Below are positions 52,766 through 61,278 of a DNA stretch of 64,000 nt, piece by piece. Position 1 is the stretch's first letter; the number at the start of each line of letters is the position of its first letter. A program made the position numbers and the translations under genes. Source of the stretch: an uncultured Clostridia bacterium (GTDB lineage: Bacteria > Bacillota > Clostridia > TANB77 > CAG-465); contig CALXEQ010000005.1 in assembly GCA_944387375.1 (NCBI GenBank), positions 1 to 64,000 of the forward strand, read 5' to 3'. A model generated the notes under the pieces. It was not told the origin of the DNA. It worked only from the letters and a program-made list of their open reading frames with translations, and did not search any database.

Positions 52766-53713
52766 TTAGTCTTCTTTACTTTTAAATTCAAGTCCTAAAT
52801 CTGCGATTTTATTCATTACTTCTTCTAATGATTTTTTACCTAGATTACGAACTTTTATCATATCTTGTTCAGTCTTACTTACTATATCTGCTACTGTATG
52901 TATTCCTGCTCTTTTTAAGCAATTATATGATCTTACTGAAAATTCTAACTCTTCAATAGGTGTTTCAAGAAGTTTATCTTTCATAGATAATTCTTTTTGA
53001 GACATAATTGACATAGTTTTTGCTATTTCAGATAAATCTATAAACATTTCTAAATGTTCATTTAAAATTCTTGCAGCCATACTTAAAGCTTGATATGGTT
53101 CAATAACACCGTTTGTCCAAATATCCATAGTTAATTTATCATAATCTGCTCTTTGACCAACTCTAGTTTTTTCAATTTGAAAATTCACTTTTTTAACAGG
53201 TGTAAATATTGAATCTATAGGTAAAACATTTGCTGGTAAATCTTCATAGTTAGCTCTGCTACCTTCTCTATAGCCTCTTCCTTTAATAGCTGTCATTTCA
53301 ATATTTAATTCCGCATCATCATCTAAATAAGCAATATGTAAATCTTTATTTACAACTGATAAAGTTGAATCAGTAATTATATCTCCTGCTAAAACTTCAC
53401 AAGGTCCTTTTGCTTTAATAGATAATTCTTTATCATCTCTATCATCAGATTTTAAACAAACTTGTTTTAAGTTTAAAATTAAATCTGTAACATTTTCTGT
53501 AACACCTGGTATTGTAGAAAATTCATGTGCTATACCATCAATTTTAATAGTATCAATAGCATATCCTGGTAAAGAAGATAATAATATTCTTCTTAATGAA
53601 TTACCTAGTGTAATTCCAAATCCTCTTTCTAGAGGTTCAACTTCAAATCTTGCATAAAATGTGTCTGCATCAACATTAACACATTTTATTTCTGGTCTTT
53701 GCATTTCAATCAT
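52766..53713 (-). CDS. rpoA: RNA polymerase alpha subunit
   Basis: About 315 residues. The N-terminal domain has RFEVEPLERGFGITLGNSLRRILLSSLPG. The C-terminal domain (about 245-305) has the ELEFSVRSYNCLKRAGIHTV segment that contacts UP elements and activators. I place the start at MIEMQRPE with AAGGAGG 7 bases upstream. The seven upstream codons lack a site. Between rpsD and rplQ. Confidence 0.97.
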   Translation of the reverse strand: MIEMQRPEIKCVNVDADTFYARFEVEPLERGFGITLGNSLRRILLSSLPGYAIDTIKIDGIAHEFSTIPGVTENVTDLILNLKQVCLKSDDRDDKELSIKAKGPCEVLAGDIITDSTLSVVNKDLHIAYLDDDAELNIEMTAIKGRGYREGSRANYEDLPANVLPIDSIFTPVKKVNFQIEKTRVGQRADYDKLTMDIWTNGVIEPYQALSMAARILNEHLEMFIDLSEIAKTMSIMSQKELSMKDKLLETPIEELEFSVRSYNCLKRAGIHTVADIVSKTEQDMIKVRNLGKKSLEEVMNKIADLGLEFKSKED

Positions 53714-53780
53714 TTTATTTCCTCCTTCTAGCACGCTCTGATTACACGCACTATTTTAAATGATTTTATTTTTCTTTTAA

Positions 53781-54410
53781 CTAGTTTTTAGAATATAACT
53801 CAACTATTAGATTTTCTTGAACGTCTAAGTCAACATCATCTCTAACTGGTTTTCTTAATACTTTTGCTTCCATTTTTTCTTTGTCAAGTTCTAACCAAGA
53901 TGGAACTGCTTTTAATTTGTTAGCTTCTAGTGAATTTACTATAGCTTTATTATCTTTTTTAGAATCTCTAACTTTTACAACATCTCCAACTTTTAAAATA
54001 TAAGATGGAATGTTTACTTTTTTACCATTAACTTCTAACATTTCGTAGCTTACTAATTGTCTAGCTTCAGCTCTTGAAGCACCAACTCCCATTCTATAAG
54101 CAACATTGTCTAATCTTAATTCTAATTGTTCAAATAATACATCAGAAGTAACTCCTTCTCTTCTGAATGCTTCTTCATAATATTTTCTAAATTGTGATTC
54201 AGAAACTCTATAATATGTTTTTGCTTTTTGTTTTGCTCTTAGTTGAAGACCATATTCAGATAATTTCACTCTGTTTTTACCATGTTGTCCTGGAGCATAT
54301 GATCTTCTGTCTATAGCGCATTTTGTTGTATTACATCTTTCGCCTTTTAAGAAAAGTTTAGAACCTTCTCTTCTACATTTCTTACATACTGCGTCTGTAT
54401 ATCTTGCCAT
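53781..54410 (-). CDS. rpsD: 30S ribosomal protein S4 (zinc form)
   Basis: 209 residues. The N-terminal CKKCRREG and CNTTKC pattern is the zinc-binding variety. The S4 RNA-binding domain has RLDNVAYRMG and SRAEARQLVSY. S4 nucleates 16S assembly and represses its own operon in other bacteria. Confidence 0.97.
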   Translation of the reverse strand: MARYTDAVCKKCRREGSKLFLKGERCNTTKCAIDRRSYAPGQHGKNRVKLSEYGLQLRAKQKAKTYYRVSESQFRKYYEEAFRREGVTSDVLFEQLELRLDNVAYRMGVGASRAEARQLVSYEMLEVNGKKVNIPSYILKVGDVVKVRDSKKDNKAIVNSLEANKLKAVPSWLELDKEKMEAKVLRKPVRDDVDLDVQENLIVELYSKN

Positions 54411-54428
54411 TTTATCTTTACACCCCCA

Positions 54429-54821
54429 CTATACTCTTCTTCTTTTTGGTGGTCTACAACCATTATGTGGTATTGGAGTAACATCTTTAATCATGTTTAT
54501 TTCCAATCCTGCAGCTTGAAGTGATCTTATTGCTGCTTCTCTTCCAGAACCAGGTCCTTTTACAAATACTTCTACTGTTTTTAGTCCATGTTCTTTAGCT
54601 GCATTAGCTGCTGCTTCTGCTGCTTGACCTGCTGCAAAAGGAGTATTTTTTCTAGAACCTTTAAATCCTAATCCACCAGCACTAGCCCATGATAATACAT
54701 TACCTTGAGAATCTGTCATTGTAACAATTGTATTGTTAAATGAAGATTGAATGTGTGCAGCACCAGTTGATACATTCTTTTTAACTTTTTTCTTTGATAC
54801 TACTTTTTTCTTATCAGCCAT
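54429..54821 (-). CDS. rpsK: 30S ribosomal protein S11
   Basis: 130 residues. [40 protein letters not shown] and the C-terminal [12 protein letters not shown] are S11. It binds the platform of the 30S subunit. It lies 18 bases before rpsD. Confidence 0.98.
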   Translation of the reverse strand: MADKKKVVSKKKVKKNVSTGAAHIQSSFNNTIVTMTDSQGNVLSWASAGGLGFKGSRKNTPFAAGQAAEAAANAAKEHGLKTVEVFVKGPGSGREAAIRSLQAAGLEINMIKDVTPIPHNGCRPPKRRRV

Positions 54822-54826
54822 TTTTA

Positions 54827-55198
54827 CTATACTCCTTTCTTACCTGCTATTGCAACTGCTTTACCTTTTCTTGTTCTAGCATTTGTCTTTGTTCTTTGAC
54901 CACGAACAGGTAATTTTCTTTTATGTCTTTGTCCTCTGTAGCAATTAATTTCCATTAATCTTTTAATGTTTAAAGCTACTTCTTTACGAAGATCTCCTTC
55001 AACAACATAATCTCTTTCGATTATTTCTCTGATTTTTGCTTCTTCGTCTTCTGTAAAATCTTTTACTCTTTTTGTTGTTTCGATACCAGCTTCTGCTAAT
55101 ATCTTTCTAGATGCAGAACGACCTATACCATATATTGCTGTTAGTCCAATTTCTGCAACTTTGTTTTTTGGTAAATCTACTCCAGCTATACGTGCCAT
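54827..55198 (-). CDS. rpsM: 30S ribosomal protein S13
   Basis: 123 residues. [25 protein letters not shown] and [14 protein letters not shown] are S13. The basic tail contacts P-site tRNA. It lies 5 bases before rpsK and 17 bases after rpmJ. Confidence 0.98.
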   Translation of the reverse strand: MARIAGVDLPKNKVAEIGLTAIYGIGRSASRKILAEAGIETTKRVKDFTEDEEAKIREIIERDYVVEGDLRKEVALNIKRLMEINCYRGQRHKRKLPVRGQRTKTNARTRKGKAVAIAGKKGV

Positions 55199-55215
55199 TT
55201 ACTATACCCCCCAAA

Positions 55216-55329
55216 TTAACCTTGTCTTTGTTTGTGTTTAGGATTTTCACAGATTACACGAACAACGCCGTTTCTTCTGATAACCTTACACTTTTCACAA
55301 ATTTTTTTTACAGATGGTCTTACTTTCAT
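55216..55329 (-). CDS. rpmJ: 50S ribosomal protein L36
   Basis: 37 residues beginning [19 protein letters not shown], with the Cys/His zinc motif CEKC...C...H. Short but complete and preceded by AAGGAGG. A 22-base perfect palindrome and a terminator-like hairpin lie between it and infA. Confidence 0.96.
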   Translation of the reverse strand: MKVRPSVKKICEKCKVIRRNGVVRVICENPKHKQRQG

Positions 55330-55348
55330 TTTAAATCCTCCTTAAAAG

Positions 55349-55370
55349 TTTTGTTAATTAATTAACAAAA
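55349..55370. repeat. 22-base perfect palindrome upstream of rpmJ
   Basis: TTTTGTTAATT followed directly by its reverse complement. It starts 19 bases before the rpmJ ATG, just ahead of the ribosome binding site. Candidate operator or translation-control hairpin. It is not a terminator, since no T-run follows. Confidence 0.75.
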
Positions 55371-55411
55371 GTAAGTATAAAATTATATATAATAAATAAT
55401 CTTTTTAAAAT

Positions 55412-55438
55412 AAAAGAATTTTAGGCTTAAATTCTTTT
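55412..55438 (-). terminator. terminator-like hairpin between infA and rpmJ
   Basis: AAAAGAATTT and AAATTCTTTT with a 7-base loop, followed on the minus strand by TATTTT. It could attenuate read-through from infA into the rpmJ-rplQ genes. Confidence 0.65.
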
Positions 55439-55486
55439 ACAGCCGCTTCAAAAAGACTATTTATATCTAAGTTATTAAATAATAGG

Positions 55487-55708
55487 TTATTTACTTTTTC
55501 TCCATGTAATTCTGCCCTTATTTAAATCGTATGTAGATAACTCGATTCTAACTTCATCACCAGGTAAAATTTTTATATAATGCATTCTTAGTTTTCCTGA
55601 TATATGAGCTAAAACTTCATGTCCATTTTGAAGTCTTACTTTAAATGTTGCATTTGGTAATGCATCAACAACAACTCCTTCAACTTCTATAACGTCATCT
55701 TTTGGCAT
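55487..55708 (-). CDS. infA: translation initiation factor IF-1
   Basis: 73 residues, an S1-like OB fold: [37 protein letters not shown] and [11 protein letters not shown]. It blocks the A site during initiation. GGAGGT precedes the ATG and it has its own strong promoter after the map terminator. A hairpin sits in its short leader. Confidence 0.97.
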   Translation of the reverse strand: MPKDDVIEVEGVVVDALPNATFKVRLQNGHEVLAHISGKLRMHYIKILPGDEVRIELSTYDLNKGRITWRKSK

Positions 55709-55734
55709 TTTTCTACCTCCCTATTATCTTTTAG

Positions 55735-55749
55735 TGCTCTATTAGAGCA
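55735..55749 (-). promoter_or_regulatory. hairpin in the infA leader
   Basis: TGCTCT and AGAGCA with a 3-base loop. It lies between the promoter and the ribosome binding site, about 27 bases before the ATG. It may tune infA translation or mRNA life. Confidence 0.5.
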
Positions 55750-55764
55750 AAATATAACACATAT

Positions 55765-55793
55765 ATTATAGCTTAAATTATAAATATTGTCAA
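55765..55793 (-). promoter_or_regulatory. infA promoter
   Basis: TTGACA (55788-55793), 17 bases, TATAAT (55765-55770): a perfect vegetative promoter. Confidence 0.9.
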
Positions 55794-55835
55794 CTGTTTT
55801 ATCGTTTTTTTTTGATATTTAAGTATTTAAAAAAA

Positions 55836-55859
55836 GAAACCTATTTTCCAATAGATTTC
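55836..55859 (-). terminator. map terminator
   Basis: GAAACCTATT and AATAGATTTC pair with one wobble and a 4-base loop, then seven T on the minus strand. It isolates infA from map. Confidence 0.82.
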
Positions 55860-55868
55860 CATATCAAA

Positions 55869-56669
55869 TTATTTAACATTATTTTCTTGTTTTTCTTTTT
55901 TTGTCATTGTAAGTATTTCAGGACCATTTTTTGTTATTAAGATAGTATTTTCATAATGTGCTGCTAAACTTCCATCTTCTGTTATTATTGTCCATCCATC
56001 ACTAAGCTCTAATATATCTGGTTTTCCCTCAATTACCATAGGCTCAATTGCAAGAGTCATTCCCTCTTGAAGTCTTACACCTCTTCCAGCTTTTCCATAA
56101 TTTGGAATGCCAGGATCTTCATGCATATCTCTTCCGATTCCATGTCCTTGAAACTCACGTACAACACTATATCCTTGTGATGCTACATATTCGCCTATAG
56201 CATGACAAACATCACCTATTCTATTTCCAACTTTTGCATATTTTATTCCCTCAAAAAAAGCTTGTTTTGTAACTTCTACTAGTCTTTGTGCCTCTTTAGT
56301 ACCTTTTCCTACAATAAAAGTTCTTGCAGCGTCACCATTAAATCCATTTTTTAGCGCAACTGTATCAATGCTTACAACATCTCCTTCTTGTATTATTCTT
56401 TTTTTAGAAGGTATTCCATGAATTACCTCATCATTTATTGATACACAGATAGATGCAGGAAATGGAGGAACTCCTCTTATTCCTATATCATATCCTTTTT
56501 CTGCAGGAATTGCACCTAAACTTCTCATTTTCTTTTCTGCTATCTGATCAAGCTCCCAAGTAGACATTCCAGGCTTAATTTTACTTTCAAGCTCTTCATA
56601 CACTAAAGCTACTACTTTACAAGCTTCTCTCATGCATTCTATTTCTTTAGAATTTTTAATACTTATCAT
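55869..56669 (-). CDS. map: methionine aminopeptidase
   Basis: 266 residues, type I. VSINDEVIHGIPS, DTVALKNGFNGDAARTF, GHGIGRDMHEDP and the C-terminal ITEDGSLAAHYENT contain the metal-binding Asp, His and Glu residues. It removes the initiator Met from nascent proteins. It lies 20 bases after adk. Confidence 0.97.
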   Translation of the reverse strand: MISIKNSKEIECMREACKVVALVYEELESKIKPGMSTWELDQIAEKKMRSLGAIPAEKGYDIGIRGVPPFPASICVSINDEVIHGIPSKKRIIQEGDVVSIDTVALKNGFNGDAARTFIVGKGTKEAQRLVEVTKQAFFEGIKYAKVGNRIGDVCHAIGEYVASQGYSVVREFQGHGIGRDMHEDPGIPNYGKAGRGVRLQEGMTLAIEPMVIEGKPDILELSDGWTIITEDGSLAAHYENTILITKNGPEILTMTKKEKQENNVK

Positions 56670-56689
56670 TTTAAATCACACTTTCTAAT

Positions 56690-57307
56690 TTATTTTTTAG
56701 CATCTTCTATTACAGATTCAGGATTAGAAGATGCGTCTACTGTCATTAATAATCCTTTTTGTCTATAATAATCCAATATTGCTTTGGCATTTTCTCTATA
56801 AGTGTTAATTCTTTTAGATAAAGTTTCTCTTGTATCATCTGTTCTAACACTTAAATGTCCACCACAGTCATCGCATACATCTTCAACTTTAGGTGGAAAA
56901 TCTATTCCATATACTCTTCCACATTTTTCACATTTTTTTCTTTCTAATATTCTTTTAAATGCAAGTTCATCTGGAACAGTAAGTTCGATAACTTTTGTTA
57001 TACTTCTTCCTAATTTATTTAATAATTCATCTAATAATTCTGCTTGTTTAAATGTTCTTGGATATCCATCCAAAACAAAACCTTCCTTACAATCATCTTT
57101 TTTTATTCTATCTTCTAATAATTTTGTAATTATCTCATCAGATATAAGTATTCCATTTGCAAGTTTTTCCCTTATATCTTCATCATGTAATGCAACTTCT
57201 CTTAGCATATCACCTGTTGCTATATGTGGTATTTTTAAAGCATTTGCAAGAATTTCTGATCTTGTTCCTTTTCCTGTTGCAGGACCACCTGTTAAAATAT
57301 AAATCAT
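56690..57307 (-). CDS. adk: adenylate kinase (zinc-lid type)
   Basis: 205 residues. The P loop reads GGPATGKGTRSE rather than the common GPPGAGKGTQ. The lid has CEKCGRVYGIDFPPK and CDDCGG, the zinc-bound form. It balances ATP, ADP and AMP. The conserved secY-adk-map order is broken here, since tsaC rather than secY lies upstream. Confidence 0.93.
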   Translation of the reverse strand: MIYILTGGPATGKGTRSEILANALKIPHIATGDMLREVALHDEDIREKLANGILISDEIITKLLEDRIKKDDCKEGFVLDGYPRTFKQAELLDELLNKLGRSITKVIELTVPDELAFKRILERKKCEKCGRVYGIDFPPKVEDVCDDCGGHLSVRTDDTRETLSKRINTYRENAKAILDYYRQKGLLMTVDASSNPESVIEDAKK

Positions 57308-57356
57308 TCAAATCACTCCCATTTTTTCTCAACAACTATATTATTACATAAATTTC

Positions 57357-57389
57357 TATAAAAGTAAAGTTTTAACTTTTACTTTTATA
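57357..57389 (-). terminator. tsaC terminator
   Basis: TATAAAAGTAAA and TTTACTTTTATA with a 9-base loop. It ends the tsaC transcript before adk. The minus-strand T-run is short. Confidence 0.65.
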
Positions 57390-58428
57390 ATATATTATAT
57401 TCACACGCTCTAATTAATCTATTTTCTATTGCAGTTCCAATATGATCTTTATTTATTCCTTCTATTAAACAAACATCTAGTTCCAATTTATCTATATATC
57501 TTAGTATAGAAAAAATATTTTTAGATATTTGAAGTGGATCTTTTATACTACCCATTTTAATAATTTTAATATTTTTATTTTGGTAATATTTAGCATGCTC
57601 ATCAAAACATACAACAGCTATATTTAGATTTTTATTATTATTTATATACTTATCCACTTTATCCACCATTATTTTATCTTCTGCATATTCTATTAATATT
57701 GTTTGAGTATTTGGTGCATAATGTCTATGTTTCATACCTGGAGATTCTACTTTCTCATTTTTCTTTACATCAGCAAAAATATGTTTATCTAACTTAGCAT
57801 TAATTCCTAATTCTTGTATATCTTCTAAACTAATTTTACCAGGTCTTAATATTATAGCTGTATTATTTTCCACCTTAACTACTGTAGATTCTATTCCTAT
57901 ATCTGTGGGGCCTCCATCTACAAATAGATCTATTCTATCTTTTAATTCACTATAAATATCTTCTATTTTAGTTCCACTAGGTCTACCCGACACATTGGCA
58001 CTAGGAGCTGCAATTGGTCTATTAGATGCCTCTATTATTTTTAATGCGATATCATTTGAAGGCATTCTAACTCCAACAGTATCAAGTCCTGCTGTTACAG
58101 AATCTGCAACTTTATTATTACTTTTTAAAATTATTGTAAGAGGCCCTGGCCAAAATTTATCCATTAACTTTTTTTCGATATTATTAATATTTTTAGCAAC
58201 AGATTTTAACATATCATAATTACTTATATGCACAATTAATGGATTATCTTGTGGTCTTCCTTTTGCTTTAAATATTTTTTCTACAGCTTTATCATTTGTA
58301 GCATCAGCACCTATACCATAAACTGTTTCTGTTGGAAAAACTACAATTCCTCCCTCTTTTAATATATTAGCTATATTTTTTAATTCTTCTTCATTTATGT
58401 TTTCTTTAAAATTATATATTCTACTCAT
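57385..58428 (-). CDS. L-threonylcarbamoyladenylate synthase (Sua5/TsaC)
   Basis: 347 residues. The N-terminal YrdC domain has VFPTETVYGIGADA, KAKGRPQDNPLIVHI and SANVSGRPSG. A linker leads into a C-terminal Sua5 domain (about 235-345), so this is the two-domain Sua5 form rather than short TsaC. It makes the precursor for t6A37 in tRNA, with TsaB/D/E elsewhere. Confidence 0.93.
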   Translation of the reverse strand: MSRIYNFKENINEEELKNIANILKEGGIVVFPTETVYGIGADATNDKAVEKIFKAKGRPQDNPLIVHISNYDMLKSVAKNINNIEKKLMDKFWPGPLTIILKSNNKVADSVTAGLDTVGVRMPSNDIALKIIEASNRPIAAPSANVSGRPSGTKIEDIYSELKDRIDLFVDGGPTDIGIESTVVKVENNTAIILRPGKISLEDIQELGINAKLDKHIFADVKKNEKVESPGMKHRHYAPNTQTILIEYAEDKIMVDKVDKYINNNKNLNIAVVCFDEHAKYYQNKNIKIIKMGSIKDPLQISKNIFSILRYIDKLELDVCLIEGINKDHIGTAIENRLIRACEYNIL

Positions 58429-58470
58429 TTCTACCTCGCAACAACATTATTATATCATTAAAGTCAAATA

Positions 58471-58499
58471 AACCTAGAAGATATAATATCCTCTAGGTT
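58471..58499 (-). terminator. terminator of the LPVTGG gene
   Basis: AACCTAGAAGATAT and ATATCCTCTAGGTT pair with one wobble, with a TATTTG flank on the minus strand. Confidence 0.75.
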
Positions 58500-58522
58500 G
58501 TTATAAAACATTTTAAAACATT

Positions 58523-58711
58523 CTATTGTCTTGTTTTATCATCATTTATAAAATCGTCATCATTAAAGCCTTTTAGTTCATCTTTTTTGTTTTCTCTTAA
58601 AACACAAAATATTACGTATCCTATAGCAAAAGCTATAGCAACACCCACTATTATTAGACCATCGGTACTAAAAAAACCTCCTGTTACAGGTAACATTAAA
58701 TCGTTTTCCAT
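58523..58711 (-). CDS. tiny single-pass protein with LPVTGG sorting-like tail
   Basis: About 62 residues. MENDLMLPVTGG is followed by a hydrophobic helix (about 16-36) and a charged tail starting RENKK. An LPxTG motif, a hydrophobic span and basic residues are the three parts of a sortase signal, but almost no exported domain precedes them. The start at MENDLM fits AGAGG nine bases upstream. It could be a sortase substrate, a decoy, a small membrane protein or a gene remnant. Confidence 0.6.
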   Translation of the reverse strand: MENDLMLPVTGGFFSTDGLIIVGVAIAFAIGYVIFCVLRENKKDELKGFNDDDFINDDKTRQ

Positions 58712-59714
58712 TATCATATACCTCTCTTATGTATAACTTATATATTAACTTTATATTACTTCAAATATTTAAACTTTACTATTGCTATAATTATTAGTAA
58801 TCATTATATCTTAATAAACTTAAATAAATACTAATAAAAAATTTTTTTAAAATATATTTAATTTCATTTATTATATAACATTCTTTAAAGCGTATAACAA
58901 TATATTTAAATATTTTATATAAATATATTACCAAAAATATTAAATTTAATATTTTTAAATAATATAGTTTATATGAATATAAAACATTATATAATAACAT
59001 ATTGTCTATAACATAGACATAAACTTTAGATAATACTTAAATTATAAATAATTAAATTTATGAGCTCCTTGCAATAGATTTTACCTATTTTAACTATAAT
59101 AATTATCTCATGTTTAAAAATCATAATTTAAAACTATCTTTTCTTTAAACTATCAACCTCTTCTCTATATACGAAACATTAATACTAATTAATATTTTAA
59201 ATAAATAATTACTTATATTTTTTTACCCTATGGTTACTAATCCGTTCAATTTTTTCCTTTTTAATCTCATTCATATAGAATTATTTATTTTTTTAACAAT
59301 AATTAAAGACAAAATAATATCCTTCAAATCTTTTCCCACACCTTTTATTCCATTTCATACTGATGTGGAGTTATATACATAAAACTAATAGTGTTGGGGG
59401 AACTATATTTAGTGTATTAACCAATTCTATATTATATTATTTTTTTACTCTATTTTACTGTTTTCTTTTTTAAAATAATTATATTTTCCCATTTACTAAT
59501 TTCATAATTATCAATTAAATTTATTTTTTTCTTAACTGAATTCTAGCATAACATTTTTTAGTATGCAATACTCATAATTCTTACTTATGTAATTCATTGT
59601 CACCATATTATGCTTAATATCTTAATTATTACATCAATATTATATTTTTATATTATATATTTTTATTTTATCTATTTTATTTCAATTTTAGTTGAAATAT
59701 AGGCATTTAAAGAA
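58712..59714. other. AT-rich stretch of about 1 kb without a convincing gene
   Basis: From the LPVTGG gene start to the terminator of the next gene there is no ORF with a ribosome binding site and recognisable product. A 68-codon minus frame at 58794-59000 is low-complexity Ile/Tyr/Leu and lacks a site. I see no tRNA, riboswitch or clear repeat. Possible short AAGGAG-like sites are not followed by ORFs. It may be a decayed gene or a long leader. Confidence 0.6.
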
Positions 59715-59743
59715 AAAAGCTACTAATAAAATTAGTAACTTTT
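59715..59743 (-). terminator. terminator of the thioester-like membrane protein
   Basis: AAAAGCTACTAAT and ATTAGTAACTTTT pair with one wobble, then T-rich minus-strand sequence. Confidence 0.75.
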
Positions 59744-61153
59744 TGATAAAGAATAAATAGAATCATTTACAATATTAATTTCTACTTTTTCTTCTTCTCC
59801 TGTTATATTTAATTCGTATTTTGTTTGATTTATTATATATCCATCTGGAGCATCATATTGCTGAATATAATATTTTCCAATAGGTAAGCAAATAGGTGTA
59901 TTATTATTTGAAAATCCATCTACATCTTGCAACATCTGACCATTTTCATCATATATACGATAGCTAACATTTTCTATGTCTTCTTGTTGTGTATTAAAAA
60001 ATTTAATATATGCCTTTGCAAATTTTACATTTTCTGAAGCAATTGATTTAATAGACTTTATTACTAAATCTCTTGAATCTAATATTATATACTGTTTTTT
60101 AGAATTATCCGAACTATATATTTTGGTAAATGGTCTCTTTAAATTAGTACTTATAGTAACTTGGACAAAATAATTTCTTGGTCCGTCAATTTTTACATAA
60201 AACGGTTGATTTGCCTCTACCTTACTAATTTCATTCATATTCTCATCTACAATACTGCACTTATTTTGTTCAAAATAGCTTTTTAAACTTAAATCTGATG
60301 TCTCTTCTAACTCTTCTCCATATACCCTTTTCATATATTCATCACTAGTTGGATAAATATATATAGGTCCAGCAATAGTTGTATCATCATTTATATGTTC
60401 AAACTCAACTTTATCTAATTCAACACTTGACGTAGCATTAGAATTATATGGATTTTCCATCGCATAATTTGCTAACTCTTTAGCCTTATTTAGCATTCTA
60501 TCTACCATCTCTTCATACTGTTCTTCACTTGCTCTTATCATATCCAAAGAAAAAGTTCCATTAGATATATCAGTTAATTGCTTACGTGATATGATTTCAT
60601 ATACTGCAAGTTGTGTGGCAATATATGCTTCTTCTTCATTTTGAAGGTCCATCTCCTCATAACTTAAATTAGGATATCCATTCATAAAAACAGATGTAAG
60701 TTCTCCACTTACAAAATATTTTGTATATGATAATTCACCTTGAGGAATAATATCATAATTATATGTTATAGAATAAGCAACATTATCTCCAAGCTTTGTA
60801 TTTGCTATTTTTACATATATATTATTTAAATCATCTATCATATACTTTGTAAGTTCACCCGATGTTATAGTCTTAGGCTCTTTTTTGGTTTTTGTAACTG
60901 TAGCAATATTTTGAGGCAAAGTATTGTTTTCTTTAAAATTAGAATTTATATTGTAAATTAGTACAGAACTAATTAATAGTAAAATTATAGTTCCTACAAT
61001 ATATTTCTTTCTTTGTCTTTTTAATCTTTGCTTTTCTTCTTCTGGAAGTTTTTTATATTCCTCAACCATTTCTTTGCCTTCATCACTTAAAAACCAATCC
61101 ATAAGTTTTTGTTTAAACCCATCGATATTAATCTTTCTTTTTTTGGATTTCAT
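59732..61153 (-). CDS. membrane-anchored protein with degenerate thioester domain and SpaA-like C-terminus
   Basis: About 473 residues. A cytosolic, charged N-terminus (about 1-50) is followed by one membrane helix (about 51-69). The thioester (TED/TQXA) domain follows: GYPN and EAYIATQLAVYEI match the adhesin next door, with the Gln at about 181. The Cys position is Ser (NVAYSITYNYDIIPQG, about 128), so no Cys-Gln thioester can form. The C-terminus is a single SpaA/Cna-B-like repeat (LPIGKYYIQQYDAPDGYI). No LPxTG. AAAGGAGG is set before MKSKKR. Own promoter. Confidence 0.82.
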   Translation of the reverse strand: MKSKKRKINIDGFKQKLMDWFLSDEGKEMVEEYKKLPEEEKQRLKRQRKKYIVGTIILLLISSVLIYNINSNFKENNTLPQNIATVTKTKKEPKTITSGELTKYMIDDLNNIYVKIANTKLGDNVAYSITYNYDIIPQGELSYTKYFVSGELTSVFMNGYPNLSYEEMDLQNEEEAYIATQLAVYEIISRKQLTDISNGTFSLDMIRASEEQYEEMVDRMLNKAKELANYAMENPYNSNATSSVELDKVEFEHINDDTTIAGPIYIYPTSDEYMKRVYGEELEETSDLSLKSYFEQNKCSIVDENMNEISKVEANQPFYVKIDGPRNYFVQVTISTNLKRPFTKIYSSDNSKKQYIILDSRDLVIKSIKSIASENVKFAKAYIKFFNTQQEDIENVSYRIYDENGQMLQDVDGFSNNNTPICLPIGKYYIQQYDAPDGYIINQTKYELNITGEEEKVEINIVNDSIYSLSKSY

Positions 61154-61186
61154 AATTATTCCTCCTTTATATATAATTTCCACAAT

Positions 61187-61215
61187 ATTATATCATATAA
61201 GACATTTGAAATCAA
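61187..61215 (-). promoter_or_regulatory. promoter of the thioester-like protein
   Basis: Minus-strand TTGATT (61210-61215), 17 bases, TATAAT (61187-61192), just after the adhesin terminator. Confidence 0.7.
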
Positions 61216-61226
61216 ATTATTGACAT

Positions 61227-61260
61227 AAAAAAGAAGATAGTTTTTACACTATCTTCTTTT
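61227..61260 (-). terminator. adhesin terminator
   Basis: AAAAGAAGATAG and CTATCTTCTTTT with an 8-base loop, T-run on the minus strand. Confidence 0.88.
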
Positions 61261-61278
61261 TATTTTTAGTATATTATA

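Noticed and set aside
58794..59000. A 68-codon minus-strand frame in the gene desert
   Set aside because: AT-rich Tyr/Ile/Leu/Lys content, no ribosome binding site, no recognisable motif.
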